From the NCBI GenBank assembly GCA_905233755.1, contig CAJODM010000013.1, positions 1-41,071 of the forward strand: a DNA stretch of 41,071 nucleotides, read 5' to 3'. This DNA is from an uncultured Ruminococcus sp. (GTDB lineage Bacteria > Bacillota > Clostridia > Oscillospirales > Acutalibacteraceae). A program made the translations under genes and the position numbers. Shown here piece by piece: positions 24,618-33,451 of the stretch; positions within the stretch are counted from its first letter, which is position 1; every line of letters begins with the position of its first letter. Under the pieces are notes generated by a model. That model was not told the DNA's origin. It searched no databases and saw nothing but the letters and a program-made list of their open reading frames with translations.

Positions 24618-25312
24618 GCGTGATTGTACGTACCATCCTCACCGCCATCATTGCCTATCTGCTCGGCAGCATGAGCTTTGCCGTGATCTTTACGCGCGGG
24701 CATATGAACCGCGATATCCGCGATCTCGGCTCCGGCAACGCGGGGTTCACCAATGTGCTGCGATCCGTCGGCGTGGTGCCGGCGGTGCTGACGATCCTGT
24801 TCGACTTTCTCAAGGGGGTCGTTGCGGTGCTGATCGGGTGGTGGATCTTCTCGGGTGTTCAGGGCGATCCGTCGGTCACGATGCACGAGTACGCGAGCTA
24901 CGGTCGGTATCTCGCCGGCGTGTGCGCGATCATCGGCCACAGCTACCCCGTGTTCTTCGGGTTCAGGGGCGGCAAGGGCGTCACCACCGCCGCCGCGATG
25001 ATGAGCGTGGTGGATATACGGGTGTTCCTCGCGATCATCTCGACGTTCCTCATCATCTTCGCATGTACGCGGATCGTGTCGCTCGCATCCCTTGCGTGTG
25101 CCGCGCTCTATCCGGTCTACACCTGTGTCATCACGTACTTTGGCAGCTATCTGCCGCTGCTGGGCACGCCGGACGCGCTGCGGCTGCGGTATGTGTTCCT
25201 CGTTACGCTCGCGTCGGCGGCGGTCGGTGTGTTCGTGATCATCAAACACACCGATAACATCCGGCGGCTGGTGCGCGGCGAGGAGAAGGTGCTGAAGATC
25301 AAGAAAGATTGA
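24614..25312 (+). CDS. plsY: Acyl-phosphate:glycerol-3-phosphate acyltransferase PlsY
   Basis: 232 residues, slightly longer than the usual ~200-215. An integral membrane enzyme that makes lysophosphatidic acid from acyl-phosphate and glycerol 3-phosphate. The three PlsY motifs are visible: GSGNAGFTNVLR at 39-50, HSYPVFFGFRGGKG near 110-123, and RIVSLASLACA near 155-165. The start is a GTG overlapping der by four bases. In many Clostridia gpsA (glycerol-3-phosphate dehydrogenase) follows; here a D,D-carboxypeptidase does instead. Confidence 0.93.
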   Translation: MSVIVRTILTAIIAYLLGSMSFAVIFTRGHMNRDIRDLGSGNAGFTNVLRSVGVVPAVLTILFDFLKGVVAVLIGWWIFSGVQGDPSVTMHEYASYGRYLAGVCAIIGHSYPVFFGFRGGKGVTTAAAMMSVVDIRVFLAIISTFLIIFACTRIVSLASLACAALYPVYTCVITYFGSYLPLLGTPDALRLRYVFLVTLASAAVGVFVIIKHTDNIRRLVRGEEKVLKIKKD

Positions 25313-25343
25313 TAACTAACGATAAACAATAAGGAGATAGGAT

Positions 25344-26645
25344 ATGAAACGGGTATTCTCACTGCTGGTTGCGGCTGTGATGGTGTGTCTTGCGGCGATG
25401 CCCGCAGCCGCCGTCGACTATGGCTGCAGCATCGACACCGTATCCGACGCGGTATATCTGGAGAACCTCGACAGCGGGATCACGGTATTTGAGAAGAACG
25501 CCGACGCCAAGATGTCGCCTGCCTCTACCACCAAGGTGATGACCTATATCGTCGTCGCCGAGAACGTGCCCGACTTTGACGGTACGATGGTCGAGGTGAC
25601 GGCGGAGGCGCTGTCGACGCTCGACCCCGAGAGCTCGATCATGGGGCTCGAGGCGCATATCGGCGAGAGCTTTTCGGTGCGCGATCTGCTGTATGGGCTG
25701 ATGGTGCCGTCGGGCAACGACGCCGCGCTGGTGCTCGCCGACTTTGTCGGTCACGGGATCGACGGGTTTGTCAATCTGATGAACCGCAAGGCGGCACAGC
25801 TCGGATGTGAGGGCACCCACTTTGTCAGCCCTCACGGGCTCTATGATGCGAACCACTACAGCACCGCCCGCGATATGGCGACCATCACCAAGTATGCGAT
25901 GGAGAAGGACGGGTTCATGGAGATTGTGAACACCACCCGCTATACCCCCGCTCTGTTCGAACAGCCGATCGAGACCACCAACTACCTCATCGACAGCTCG
26001 CAGAAGGGCGGGTACTACTACTATCCCTATGCCAAGGGGATCAAGACCGGCTTCACCGATGAGGCGGGGCGATGCCTGATCTCCTCTGCCGAGCGCGACG
26101 GATACCGCTATCTGTGTGTCGCGCTGGGCGCCGAGTACTCGTATGTCGACGAGATCAACTATGCGATGCTCGATACCGCCGAGCTGTACGACTGGGCGCT
26201 CGATAACCTGTCGAACCAGGTCGTCTACTCCTCCACCGAACCGGTGCGAAACATCGGCGTCGCCTACAAGTGGGGCGACTACAGGACCGATCTGGTGCCT
26301 GCGTCCGAGATTGTCACCCTCTTGCCGAACGGCTATGATACCGCACTTGTCAGCGTGACAGAGGACTGTGCGGGCGCGGTCGAAGCCCCTGTGACCGCCG
26401 GCGAGAAGGTCGGCACCCTGACCGTGTACTATGACGGTGAGAAGATCGGCTCTACCGATATCGTCACGAGTGAGGATATCGACCGCGACGAGACGAACTA
26501 TCTGGCGCATGTCATCGTTGACTTCTGCCGCGATCACTTCATCGTGCTGCTGATCGTCGTTCTGCTGCTCATCGGCATCATCATCATGGCGTCCGTGAGC
26601 CGCCGCCGCCGTCGTATCGAGCGCGAGAAGCGCCGCTACCGATAA
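25344..26645 (+). CDS. D-alanyl-D-alanine carboxypeptidase, PBP5 type, membrane-anchored (copy 2)
   Basis: 433 residues. Signal peptide about 1-23, then the active-site motifs STTK at 61-64, SGN at 123-125, and KTG at 234-236. Unlike copy 1 at 17725 it ends in a clear transmembrane helix (about 398-416) and a very basic cytoplasmic tail (SRRRRRIEREKRRYR), so it is anchored in the membrane. Catalytic motifs also differ in detail (SGN versus SAN), suggesting different roles or expression times. The SD AAGGAG lies 9 nt before the ATG in a 31-base gap after plsY. Confidence 0.92.
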   Translation: MKRVFSLLVAAVMVCLAAMPAAAVDYGCSIDTVSDAVYLENLDSGITVFEKNADAKMSPASTTKVMTYIVVAENVPDFDGTMVEVTAEALSTLDPESSIMGLEAHIGESFSVRDLLYGLMVPSGNDAALVLADFVGHGIDGFVNLMNRKAAQLGCEGTHFVSPHGLYDANHYSTARDMATITKYAMEKDGFMEIVNTTRYTPALFEQPIETTNYLIDSSQKGGYYYYPYAKGIKTGFTDEAGRCLISSAERDGYRYLCVALGAEYSYVDEINYAMLDTAELYDWALDNLSNQVVYSSTEPVRNIGVAYKWGDYRTDLVPASEIVTLLPNGYDTALVSVTEDCAGAVEAPVTAGEKVGTLTVYYDGEKIGSTDIVTSEDIDRDETNYLAHVIVDFCRDHFIVLLIVVLLLIGIIIMASVSRRRRRIEREKRRYR

Positions 26646-26666
26646 ATAAAGAAAAGGAGACCGAAT

Positions 26667-27008
26667 ATGTCTGACTGTGTATTCTGCAAGATCATCGCGG
26701 GCGAGATCCCGTCCCGCAAGGTATATGAGGATGACCGCATCCTCGCGTTCTATGACCTTGAGCCCCAGGCACCGGTGCATGTGCTGATCGTTCCCAAGGA
26801 GCATATCGGATGTGCCGACGAGCTCGACGAGGAGAACAGCGCGGTGGTCGGCTATATCTTCTCGAAGATACCCGAGATCGCCGCGTCGCTGAAGCTGACG
26901 GGCGGCTACCGCGTCGTCAACAACTGTCGCGAGGACGGCGGCCAGTCGGTCTTTCACCTGCATTTCCACCTGCTCGGCGGAAAGAAGCTGGGACTAGATA
27001 TGGCATAA
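26667..27008 (+). CDS. HIT family (HinT-like) nucleotide-binding protein
   Basis: 113 residues, the typical size of HinT-type nucleoside phosphoramidases. The histidine triad is H97-L-H99-F-H101 in HLHFHLLGG. A zinc-type CVFC pair (C4, C7) at the N-terminus is frequent in the family. SD AAGGAG lies 8 nt upstream. Substrate in this organism unknown; family hydrolyses AMP-linked phosphoramidates. Confidence 0.92.
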   Translation: MSDCVFCKIIAGEIPSRKVYEDDRILAFYDLEPQAPVHVLIVPKEHIGCADELDEENSAVVGYIFSKIPEIAASLKLTGGYRVVNNCREDGGQSVFHLHFHLLGGKKLGLDMA

Positions 27009-27025
27009 CAGAGGAGGGGTTTATC

Positions 27026-27562
27026 ATGGCTGTATATAAGATGAATATCGCCGGGTGCACGCGCGAGCTGCCGCTGTGTCAGGTCGACGATCACCTCGAT
27101 ATTGCCGCTTTCATCATGTTCGGCGACATCGAGATCACCGAGAGGGCGGCTGCCGAGCTGCTGAAGATCGTGCCCGAGCATGATATCGTGATCACCGCCG
27201 AGGCGAAGGGGATCCCGCTGGGGTACGAGATCGCGCGCCAGGGCTGCCGTTCGTATGTCGTCGCGCGCAAGGGGCTGAAGGTCTATATGCCCGATCCCAT
27301 CTCGGTCCACGTCAAGTCGATCACCACCATGAGCCGCCAGACGCTGTATCTCGGCCGCGACGACGCCGATCGGATGTGCGGGAAGAGGGTGCTGATCGTC
27401 GACGATGTGATCTCGACCGGGGAGAGCTTGAAGGCGATCGAGGAGCTCGTGACAAAGGCGGGCGGCAACATCGTCGGCAAGGCGGCCGTTCTCGCCGAGG
27501 GAGACGCCGCCGACCGTGACGACATCATCTTCCTCGAGAAGCTCCCCGTATTCCCCAAGTAA
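27026..27562 (+). CDS. Purine-type phosphoribosyltransferase family protein
   Basis: 178 residues with the PRPP-binding loop VLIVDDVISTGES at 122-134 and the family's TAEAKGIPLGYEIA segment at 58-71. These match the adenine/xanthine phosphoribosyltransferase group (COG0503-like). ATG at 27026 follows SD GAGGAGGGG by 6 nt; the frame runs open further upstream through the HIT gene but has no SD there. It could be an enzyme of nucleobase salvage or a PRPP-sensing regulator; sequence alone does not decide. A weak hairpin GGCGGG/CCCGCC follows at about 27567, without a good T-tract. Confidence 0.82.
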   Translation: MAVYKMNIAGCTRELPLCQVDDHLDIAAFIMFGDIEITERAAAELLKIVPEHDIVITAEAKGIPLGYEIARQGCRSYVVARKGLKVYMPDPISVHVKSITTMSRQTLYLGRDDADRMCGKRVLIVDDVISTGESLKAIEELVTKAGGNIVGKAAVLAEGDAADRDDIIFLEKLPVFPK

Positions 27563-27614
27563 CGCCGGCGGGATAGCCCGCCTCCCACATATTATTCTTT
27601 AGGAGAATTAAACG

Positions 27615-29753
27615 ATGAAACGACTTCTTGCACAGATCGGGCTTAGCTACTTCTCTGTGCTGGCGGTCGTTTTCTATTTTCAGCGGACGGTGACGGGTTG
27701 GATCGCGGCGGGGCTAGCGATGCTCCTGCTCGCATTTTTCTTTATCAGAAGAATCCGACGAACGATCTTCGTCCCCGCGATGACGGCTGCAGCGCTCGTT
27801 GCCTGTCTTGTCAGCATCGGCTACTCGGTGTTTGCGATAGAGCCGCTGCAGCAGCGATACTGTGACGAGGACCGCCTCGTGGTCGCTCAGCTGTCCGACG
27901 AGAGCTACTATAGCGACTCGGTGTGGTACTATCCGCTGCAGGTCAGTTCGGTCAACGGCGACAAGGCGAGCTTTCGGCTGATGCTGACATCCTATGACGA
28001 TCTTCATGCCGAGCCGTTCGATACGGTCAGCTTCTTTGCCGACCTGTCGCCCGATGTCAGCGACGCTTACCGCGCCAAGGGCTACTATATCTATATCGAC
28101 GCCTATGATACGCCGGCGGTGACGGCAGCGTATGAGTACCCGCTCTACTATCGCGCGATCGAGATTCGGCGGACGTTCCGCTCGGTGATCGGCGAGCTGC
28201 TGCCGGCGGATGACGCCGCGCTGGTCGATGCGCTGCTGCTCGGTGACCGGTACGCGCTCTCGCCTGCGACGAAGAGCGACTTTCGCCGTGCCGGCGCGTC
28301 GCACTTTGTGGTGGTATCGGGGATGCACTTTGCGATCCTCGTGTCGATCGTCATGGGGCTGCTCAGACGGCTGCGGCTGTCGCGATATCTCTATATCCCG
28401 CTGACGGTCGGGTTCATCCTGCTGTACATGGCGGTGACGGGGTTCTCGCCGTCGGTGATGCGATCGGGGATCATGATGATCTTCTACATCCTCGGGCTTT
28501 TGATACCGCGCATCCACTATGGGCCTAACTCGCTGGGCATGGCGTGTGTGTTGATGACGGTGCTGTTGTCGCCGAGCTGTGCGGGTGATATCGGGCTGCT
28601 GCTGTCGGTCTATGCGACGCTTGCGATCCTGCTGTGGGCCGATCCGATCTATCGGCGGCTGCGTGTCCCGCGGTTTCGACCCCATCGCCTGTGGTGGCTC
28701 TTGGACAAGGGGATCGCGCTGTTTGCGACCGCGCTTGCGGCGAACCTGCTTGTCTTTCCGATATCGCTGTTCAGCTTCGGCGCGTTCTCGACGGTCGGGC
28801 TGGTCTCGGCGGTGCTGCTGTATCTTGAGATATGGCTGATACTGGTGATAGCGCTGCCGATGTGTCTGCTCTATTTGATCCCGGGCATCCGGCTGATCGC
28901 GGTCGGGCTGTCGTGGGCGGTATATGCGCTGTGCGAGGTGGTTCTGTTCCTTGTGCGGGGGCTGTCGGCGCTGCCCTTTGCCTATGTGAAGGTGACCTAT
29001 CCGTTCCTCTATGTCTGGTTAATCATGACGGCGGTGCTGGTGGCGACAGCGCTGCTGCTCTTAAGAGGATACGGCGTTCGATATGCCGCGCTGCTGTCGG
29101 CGGCGATCCTGTTGTCGGGGGTGCTGAGCTGTGCTGTCGTACAGGATACCAAGCGGTCCCTCACCGTCTACAGCGCGGGATCCGGCATCTGTGTCAACCT
29201 GTATGATCGGGGCGGGACCTATCTGCTGGCGATGGATGCGACCGTGTCCGAGAGCTACCGGATGCGCCGCGATGTGGAGAGCAGCGCACAGTTCGCCGAT
29301 GTGGCGCTGTCGGGCTCGCTCTCTGAGACGCGCAACTACCGCCTTCTGTTAGAAGAAGCATTTGCAATTTCCGACATTTTGCAGTATGATGAGGACAAGA
29401 CCGAGATCCCGTGTGCACGGACCTTCTGTGACGCGGTCGAGGTCATCCCCGATGACGAGCTGCGGATGCTGGTCTGTCCGGTGGACGGCATGCCGGTGCG
29501 GTGGATAGAAGCGGGTGACAACGACATCCTGATCCTGCCCGACGGGATCGACGCCGCCGCGCTATCGACCGATCTGCGCTCTCCCGATATCCTCATCACC
29601 GGCGACATCCCCGAGAACTACCGGCTGCTGTCCTGTGATACCCTGATCTTCTGCGGCAGCGACCGGCTGAGCAAGGCGGCGCTCTCTTCGCTGTCCGCTA
29701 TCTATACCCGCGCCGTCCTCACCGATGAGGACGTGTGCCTATCCCTGAGGTGA
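27615..29753 (+). CDS. comEC: ComEC/Rec2-type DNA uptake channel with degenerate nuclease domain
   Basis: 712 residues. An N-terminal hydrophobic part and OB-like region are followed by the competence domain: DALLLGDRYALS near 204-215, SHFVVVSGMHFAIL near 229-241, and GFSPSVMRSGIMM near 275-288, then about ten membrane helices. ComEC moves single-stranded DNA across the membrane. The C-terminal ~200 residues should form a metallo-beta-lactamase-like domain, but the usual DVGQGD entry is replaced by SAGSGICVNLYDRGG and no HxHxDH motif is visible, so that domain looks degenerate. Next to holA, as in many Firmicutes. SD TAGGAG lies 7-8 nt upstream. Confidence 0.85.
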   Translation: MKRLLAQIGLSYFSVLAVVFYFQRTVTGWIAAGLAMLLLAFFFIRRIRRTIFVPAMTAAALVACLVSIGYSVFAIEPLQQRYCDEDRLVVAQLSDESYYSDSVWYYPLQVSSVNGDKASFRLMLTSYDDLHAEPFDTVSFFADLSPDVSDAYRAKGYYIYIDAYDTPAVTAAYEYPLYYRAIEIRRTFRSVIGELLPADDAALVDALLLGDRYALSPATKSDFRRAGASHFVVVSGMHFAILVSIVMGLLRRLRLSRYLYIPLTVGFILLYMAVTGFSPSVMRSGIMMIFYILGLLIPRIHYGPNSLGMACVLMTVLLSPSCAGDIGLLLSVYATLAILLWADPIYRRLRVPRFRPHRLWWLLDKGIALFATALAANLLVFPISLFSFGAFSTVGLVSAVLLYLEIWLILVIALPMCLLYLIPGIRLIAVGLSWAVYALCEVVLFLVRGLSALPFAYVKVTYPFLYVWLIMTAVLVATALLLLRGYGVRYAALLSAAILLSGVLSCAVVQDTKRSLTVYSAGSGICVNLYDRGGTYLLAMDATVSESYRMRRDVESSAQFADVALSGSLSETRNYRLLLEEAFAISDILQYDEDKTEIPCARTFCDAVEVIPDDELRMLVCPVDGMPVRWIEAGDNDILILPDGIDAAALSTDLRSPDILITGDIPENYRLLSCDTLIFCGSDRLSKAALSSLSAIYTRAVLTDEDVCLSLR

Positions 29754-29756
29754 ACC

Positions 29757-30794
29757 ATGTTCAACGAAAGCGACTTCAAAAAGCACCTGAGCACAGGCGA
29801 GTTCAAGAACCTTTACCTCCTCTACGGCGAGGAGAAGATGCTCGTGAAGCGGTCGACCGAACAGCTGTTGAAGAAGCTGTCGGGCGGGACGCTCTCTGAC
29901 TTCAACTACCACGCCTTCTCCTCCGATGTCAGCATCAACGAGCTGTCGCTCGCCGTCGATATCCTGCCGTTCATGAGCGAGCTGAATATCGTCCGCGTCG
30001 CCGATCTGAATGCCGATAAGCTGTCGACGGCGGACTTTCAGTCGCTGATGCAGGTGCTCGGCTCCGTCCCCGCCACCACCGTCCTCATCCTTGCGATGCC
30101 GACCCTCGATACAGAGCCCAAGGCGAATATGAAGAAGCTGATCGCCTATATCGACAAGCATGGCGTCTGTGTCGAGCTGCGTCATCATACCGGACTGCAG
30201 CTCGAGCGCGACCTGTGCCGATGGGCGAAGGCGGGCGGATGCACGATGTCCGAGCTGACTGCCCATCACCTGGTGATGACCGCCGGAGGGGAGCTGAATA
30301 TCCTCAACAGCGAGCTCAAGAAGCTGTGCGCCTATGCCGACGGCGGCGAGATCACCCCCGAGATGATCGACCGGCTGGTCCCGAAGACCGTCGAGGGCAG
30401 GGTGTATGACCTGTTCGGCTATATCATCGCCGTCAACACCGATCGCGCGCTCTCCACCCTCGACGCCCTTCTGTACCAGCAGACCTCAGCCGTGAGCATC
30501 TGTACGGTGCTCTCGCGCGAGTATATCGATGCCTATCGCGTGCGATGCGCCGCAGAGTCGGGCGTCGATACCGCTCAGATCGCCGAGGACTTCGGCTATG
30601 GACGCCGCGCGTGGGTATTGAACAAGAAGCCCTCCCAGATCCGTCGCGTCACCACCGCCGCGCTGCGCCGCTCGATCGACGAGCTGACCGCTGTCAGCGA
30701 GCGGCTGGTCACCACCGCCGTCAACGAGCGCGTCGAGCTCGAGAAGCTCGTGTGCAAGCTTGCGCTGTTCGCCGAGGACAAGAGCGATGACTAG
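29757..30794 (+). CDS. holA: DNA polymerase III delta subunit
   Basis: 345 residues, the normal size. Delta opens the sliding clamp within the clamp loader. The N-terminus FKNLYLLYGEEKMLVKRSTEQLL resembles the family, with the clamp-contact region near the middle. The C-terminal helical domain contains FGYGRRAWVLNKKPSQIR near 280-297. It starts three bases after comEC, with GAGGTG as the SD, and overlaps rnmV by eight bases. A holA next to comEC is a classic Firmicutes arrangement that supports the call. Confidence 0.9.
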   Translation: MFNESDFKKHLSTGEFKNLYLLYGEEKMLVKRSTEQLLKKLSGGTLSDFNYHAFSSDVSINELSLAVDILPFMSELNIVRVADLNADKLSTADFQSLMQVLGSVPATTVLILAMPTLDTEPKANMKKLIAYIDKHGVCVELRHHTGLQLERDLCRWAKAGGCTMSELTAHHLVMTAGGELNILNSELKKLCAYADGGEITPEMIDRLVPKTVEGRVYDLFGYIIAVNTDRALSTLDALLYQQTSAVSICTVLSREYIDAYRVRCAAESGVDTAQIAEDFGYGRRAWVLNKKPSQIRRVTTAALRRSIDELTAVSERLVTTAVNERVELEKLVCKLALFAEDKSDD

Positions 30795-31395
30795 TGAGAA
30801 GCTGTATCTGCGTGAGGCGGTGATCGTCGAGGGCCGCTATGACCGCATGAAGCTGTCGGAGTTCATCGGCTCGCCGGTGATCGAGACCGGCGGGTTTCGG
30901 GTGTTCAACGACGCCGAACGCCGTGCTTTGATCCGAAGCGTTGCAGAACAGCGCGGGATCCTGATCATGACGGATGTGGATGGCGCGGGGTTTGTGATCC
31001 GCTCCTACCTCTCGGGTATCGTCCCGCCCGATCGGGTGAAGCACTGCTATATCCCGACGGTTCTCGGTACCGAGAAGCGCAAGAACGCCCCCTCGAAGGA
31101 AGGGCTGCTCGGGGTCGAGGGGCTGTCCGCCGACGTCCTTGCCGACGCTATCGAGCGCAGCGGCGCGACCGTCATCGGACGCGCCACCCGCCCTGAGAGC
31201 GAGATCACAAAGCAGGACTTCTATACCCTTCTGCTGTCAGGACGAGAGGGCTCGGCCGAGCTGCGGCAGCGGGTGCTGCGCGATCTCGGGCTGCCGAAGT
31301 ACCTCTCGGCGAACGCGATGCTCTCGGCGGTGAACTGCCTGTTCACCCTGCCGGAATTCACAGAGTATATGCATAATTTCCCCCCTGTTGGATAA
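30787..31395 (+). CDS. rnmV: Ribonuclease M5 (5S rRNA maturation)
   Basis: 202 residues. A TOPRIM domain at the N-terminus carries E15 in AVIVEGRYD and the DxD pair D63 and D65 in MTDVDGAG. RNase M5 makes the final cuts in 5S rRNA precursors in Gram-positive bacteria. ATG at 30787 overlaps holA; the frame is open from 30760 but without SD, while GAGGA lies 8 nt before this ATG. A related primase-like TOPRIM protein is a less likely reading because of the short length and the C-terminal [14 protein letters not shown], which fits M5. Confidence 0.9.
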   Translation: MTSEKLYLREAVIVEGRYDRMKLSEFIGSPVIETGGFRVFNDAERRALIRSVAEQRGILIMTDVDGAGFVIRSYLSGIVPPDRVKHCYIPTVLGTEKRKNAPSKEGLLGVEGLSADVLADAIERSGATVIGRATRPESEITKQDFYTLLLSGREGSAELRQRVLRDLGLPKYLSANAMLSAVNCLFTLPEFTEYMHNFPPVG

Positions 31396-31418
31396 TCTAC
31401 CAGCGGAGGGATTTTTTC

Positions 31419-31952
31419 ATGAATTTAGAGAATACCAAGACAGAACAGAACCTGCGCGCCGCGTTCTCTGCCGAGAGCGAAGCGTGGGAGAAGTACACCC
31501 TGTTCGCCGCCGCCGCCCGCCGCGACGGCTATGAGCAGATCGCGTCGATCTTCGAGACCACCGCGAAGAACGAGAAGGAGCACGCCGAGCAGTGGTTCAA
31601 CCTGCTCGGATGCGTCGGCAGCACCGAGGACAACCTCTCTGCCGCCGCCGACGGCGAGAACTATGAGTGGACGGATATGTACCGTACCTATGCCGACGAG
31701 GCGCGCGCCGAGGGGTTTGACGAGATCGCCGAGAAGTTCACGATGGTGGGCGAGATCGAGCGCGCGCACGAAGAGCGCTATCGCAAGCTGCTCGAGAACC
31801 TGCGCGAGGGTGAGGTGTTCCGCCGCGGGTCGGTGGTTGTGTGGGAGTGCATGGAGTGCGGGCATATCGTCGTCGGCACCGAGCCGCCGCTGCTCTGTCC
31901 GGTGTGCGGGCATCCCCGCGCCTATTTCCGGCTAAAGCCCGAGAACTACTGA
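31419..31952 (+). CDS. rbr: Rubrerythrin
   Basis: 177 residues. The N-terminal four-helix di-iron domain carries E19, the EKEH box at 52-55 and [10 protein letters not shown] at 111-120. The C-terminal rubredoxin-like iron centre has C144, C147, C160, C163. Rubrerythrin reduces hydrogen peroxide in anaerobes. SD GGAGGG lies 8 nt before the ATG. It ends at a strong bidirectional terminator. It seems to ride at the end of the long operon from 21987, though an undetected own promoter in the 23-base gap cannot be excluded. Confidence 0.95.
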   Translation: MNLENTKTEQNLRAAFSAESEAWEKYTLFAAAARRDGYEQIASIFETTAKNEKEHAEQWFNLLGCVGSTEDNLSAAADGENYEWTDMYRTYADEARAEGFDEIAEKFTMVGEIERAHEERYRKLLENLREGEVFRRGSVVVWECMECGHIVVGTEPPLLCPVCGHPRAYFRLKPENY

Positions 31953-31963
31953 TAATAGCGAGC

Positions 31964-32002
31964 AAAAAGCGGTGCCGTCGATATTCGACAGCACCGCTTT
32001 TT
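31964..32002. terminator. Strong bidirectional terminator after rubrerythrin
   Basis: AAAAAGCGGTGC (31964-31975) pairs perfectly with GCACCGCTTTTT (31991-32002), and the inner GTCGA/TCGAC extends the stem. Confidence 0.92.
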
Positions 32003-32081
32003 GTTGAAAGGTTATGTGTAATCGGAAAGTGAAAATGGAAAACTGCGGTCACTCGCCTTGCTCGGACATTGATAGAAATCC

Positions 32082-32099
32082 AAAAATCCGCAGGATTTT
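32082..32099 (-). terminator. Weak minus-strand terminator for the CNNM-like gene
   Basis: AAAATCC (32083-32089) pairs with GGATTTT (32093-32099) around three bases; on the minus strand the hairpin is followed by Ts. Located just downstream of the stop at 32107. The strong hairpin at 31964-32002 would catch read-through. Confidence 0.5.
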
Positions 32100-32106
32100 C
32101 CCAAAA

Positions 32107-33375
32107 CTATCCACCTTCACCAATTACTGTTCTCATCGCTGTCACCATGGCAGAGACGATCCGGCGGTTGCGCACGCGCTTAACGGTGAACCGAACGCCC
32201 TCATAGGTGACCGACTCGCCCTTGACGGGGATGTCGCCGAGGCGTTCGGAGATGAACCCGCCGACCGAGTTGCTGTCGATATCGTCGTCCATCGCAAGCC
32301 CCAGCAGCTCGAACAGGTCGCCGATCTCCATATCGCCCGAGACGAGGTACCGCCCGTCTTTGAGCTTGGTATAGGTGCGCTCCTCGTCCTCGTCCTCGTC
32401 CCAGATCTCGCCGACGATCTCCTCGAGCAGGTCCTCCATCGTCACGATGCCCAGCATCCCGCCGTACTCGTCGGTGACGATGGCGATATGCAGCTGCTGT
32501 GCGCGAAAGTCGGCGAGGATATCCGACAGCCGCATCGACTTGTAGATAAAGTGTGCCGGCGAGAGCATCGCCCTAAGGTCGATATCCTCCTCACCGGCTG
32601 CCATCCGCTCGAGATAGTCGCGGGTATGCAGGATGCCGATGATGTTGTCGATCGCGCCCTGATATACCGGTATGCGCGAGTAGCGTTCCCGCACGATGAT
32701 ATCGTGGATCTTCTCTTTGTCGTCGTCGATGTCGATGGCGGTCACATCTACGCGCGGGGTGAGGATCTCGCCGGCGGTCTTCTCATCAAACTCCAGCGCC
32801 GACTGTACCAGCTCGCTCTCCTGCTCCTCCAGGATCCCCTCCTCCTCGATGCTCTCGATGATAAACTTGAGCTCGTCCTCGGTCACCGAGGGGGAGTCCT
32901 CTCTGACATGAACGGTCTTCATGACCAGCGTTTTGATTCCAATAAAGAAAAATACCAGCGGATACAGCACATACGTCAGCCCCCGCAGCACCCCCGCCGT
33001 AGCGAGCACGATCCTGTCGCTGAGCTCGCGGCTGAAGCACTTGGGGATCACCTCGCCGAATGTCAGCACCAAGAGCGTGGTTCCGCCGGTCGCGATGGCG
33101 GCACCGTAGCTGTGGAACAGGCGCATGCACATCACCGTCGCCAGCGACGAGCACCCGAGGTTGACGATGTTGTTGCCGATGAGGATAGCGGTCAGCACCT
33201 TGTCAAAGCTGTCGAGCACCCATACCGCGCTCTTTGCCCTTCTGTCGCCGCTCTCTGCGAGCGTGCGGATGCGGACAGCGTTCGCACAGGAGAACGCCGT
33301 CTCTGTCCCCGAGAAGAACGCCGACAGTGCAACGAGCAGGACGATGACGATACCGTATATCACATTCTGGTTCAA
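32107..33375 (-). CDS. CNNM/CorC (hemolysin-family) membrane protein with CBS domains
   Basis: 422 residues. The N-terminal DUF21/CNNM membrane domain contains FSGTETAFSC at 21-30 and GNNIVNLG at 68-75. A paired CBS domain follows (about 205-335, with LTPRVDVTAIDIDDD, RIPVYQG and IVTDEYGG), then a CorC_HlyC domain at the C-terminus (about 345-420). Relatives move magnesium or act in divalent-cation homeostasis; the old hemolysin name is not a functional claim. The start is TTG at 33375, because GGAGG lies 6 nt before it and the next ATG is inside the domain. The 5' region is the palindrome at 33402-33451. Confidence 0.9.
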   Translation of the reverse strand: MNQNVIYGIVIVLLVALSAFFSGTETAFSCANAVRIRTLAESGDRRAKSAVWVLDSFDKVLTAILIGNNIVNLGCSSLATVMCMRLFHSYGAAIATGGTTLLVLTFGEVIPKCFSRELSDRIVLATAGVLRGLTYVLYPLVFFFIGIKTLVMKTVHVREDSPSVTEDELKFIIESIEEEGILEEQESELVQSALEFDEKTAGEILTPRVDVTAIDIDDDKEKIHDIIVRERYSRIPVYQGAIDNIIGILHTRDYLERMAAGEEDIDLRAMLSPAHFIYKSMRLSDILADFRAQQLHIAIVTDEYGGMLGIVTMEDLLEEIVGEIWDEDEDEERTYTKLKDGRYLVSGDMEIGDLFELLGLAMDDDIDSNSVGGFISERLGDIPVKGESVTYEGVRFTVKRVRNRRIVSAMVTAMRTVIGEGG

Positions 33376-33401
33376 CGCTTACCTCCGGTTGTGGCTTTTT
33401 T

Positions 33402-33451
33402 CTAGGCATCCGATACGATATCCGAGTTCGGATATTGCATCGGATGCCTAG
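33402..33451. repeat. 50-bp near-perfect palindrome upstream of the CNNM-like gene
   Basis: CTAGGCATCCGAT (33402-33414) is the exact inverse of ATCGGATGCCTAG (33439-33451). The inner ATATCCGA/TCGGATAT pair (33418-33425/33428-33435) extends it to a ~24-bp stem with one mismatch. The right end touches the 277-bp element. On the minus strand it would fold in the 5' leader about 30-80 nt before the TTG start. On the plus strand no T-run follows, so it is not a terminator in that direction. Confidence 0.85.

Noticed and set aside
27563..27614. GGCGGG/CCCGCC hairpin after the phosphoribosyltransferase gene as a terminator
   Set aside because: Only six pairs and no T-tract follows; transcription probably continues into comEC.
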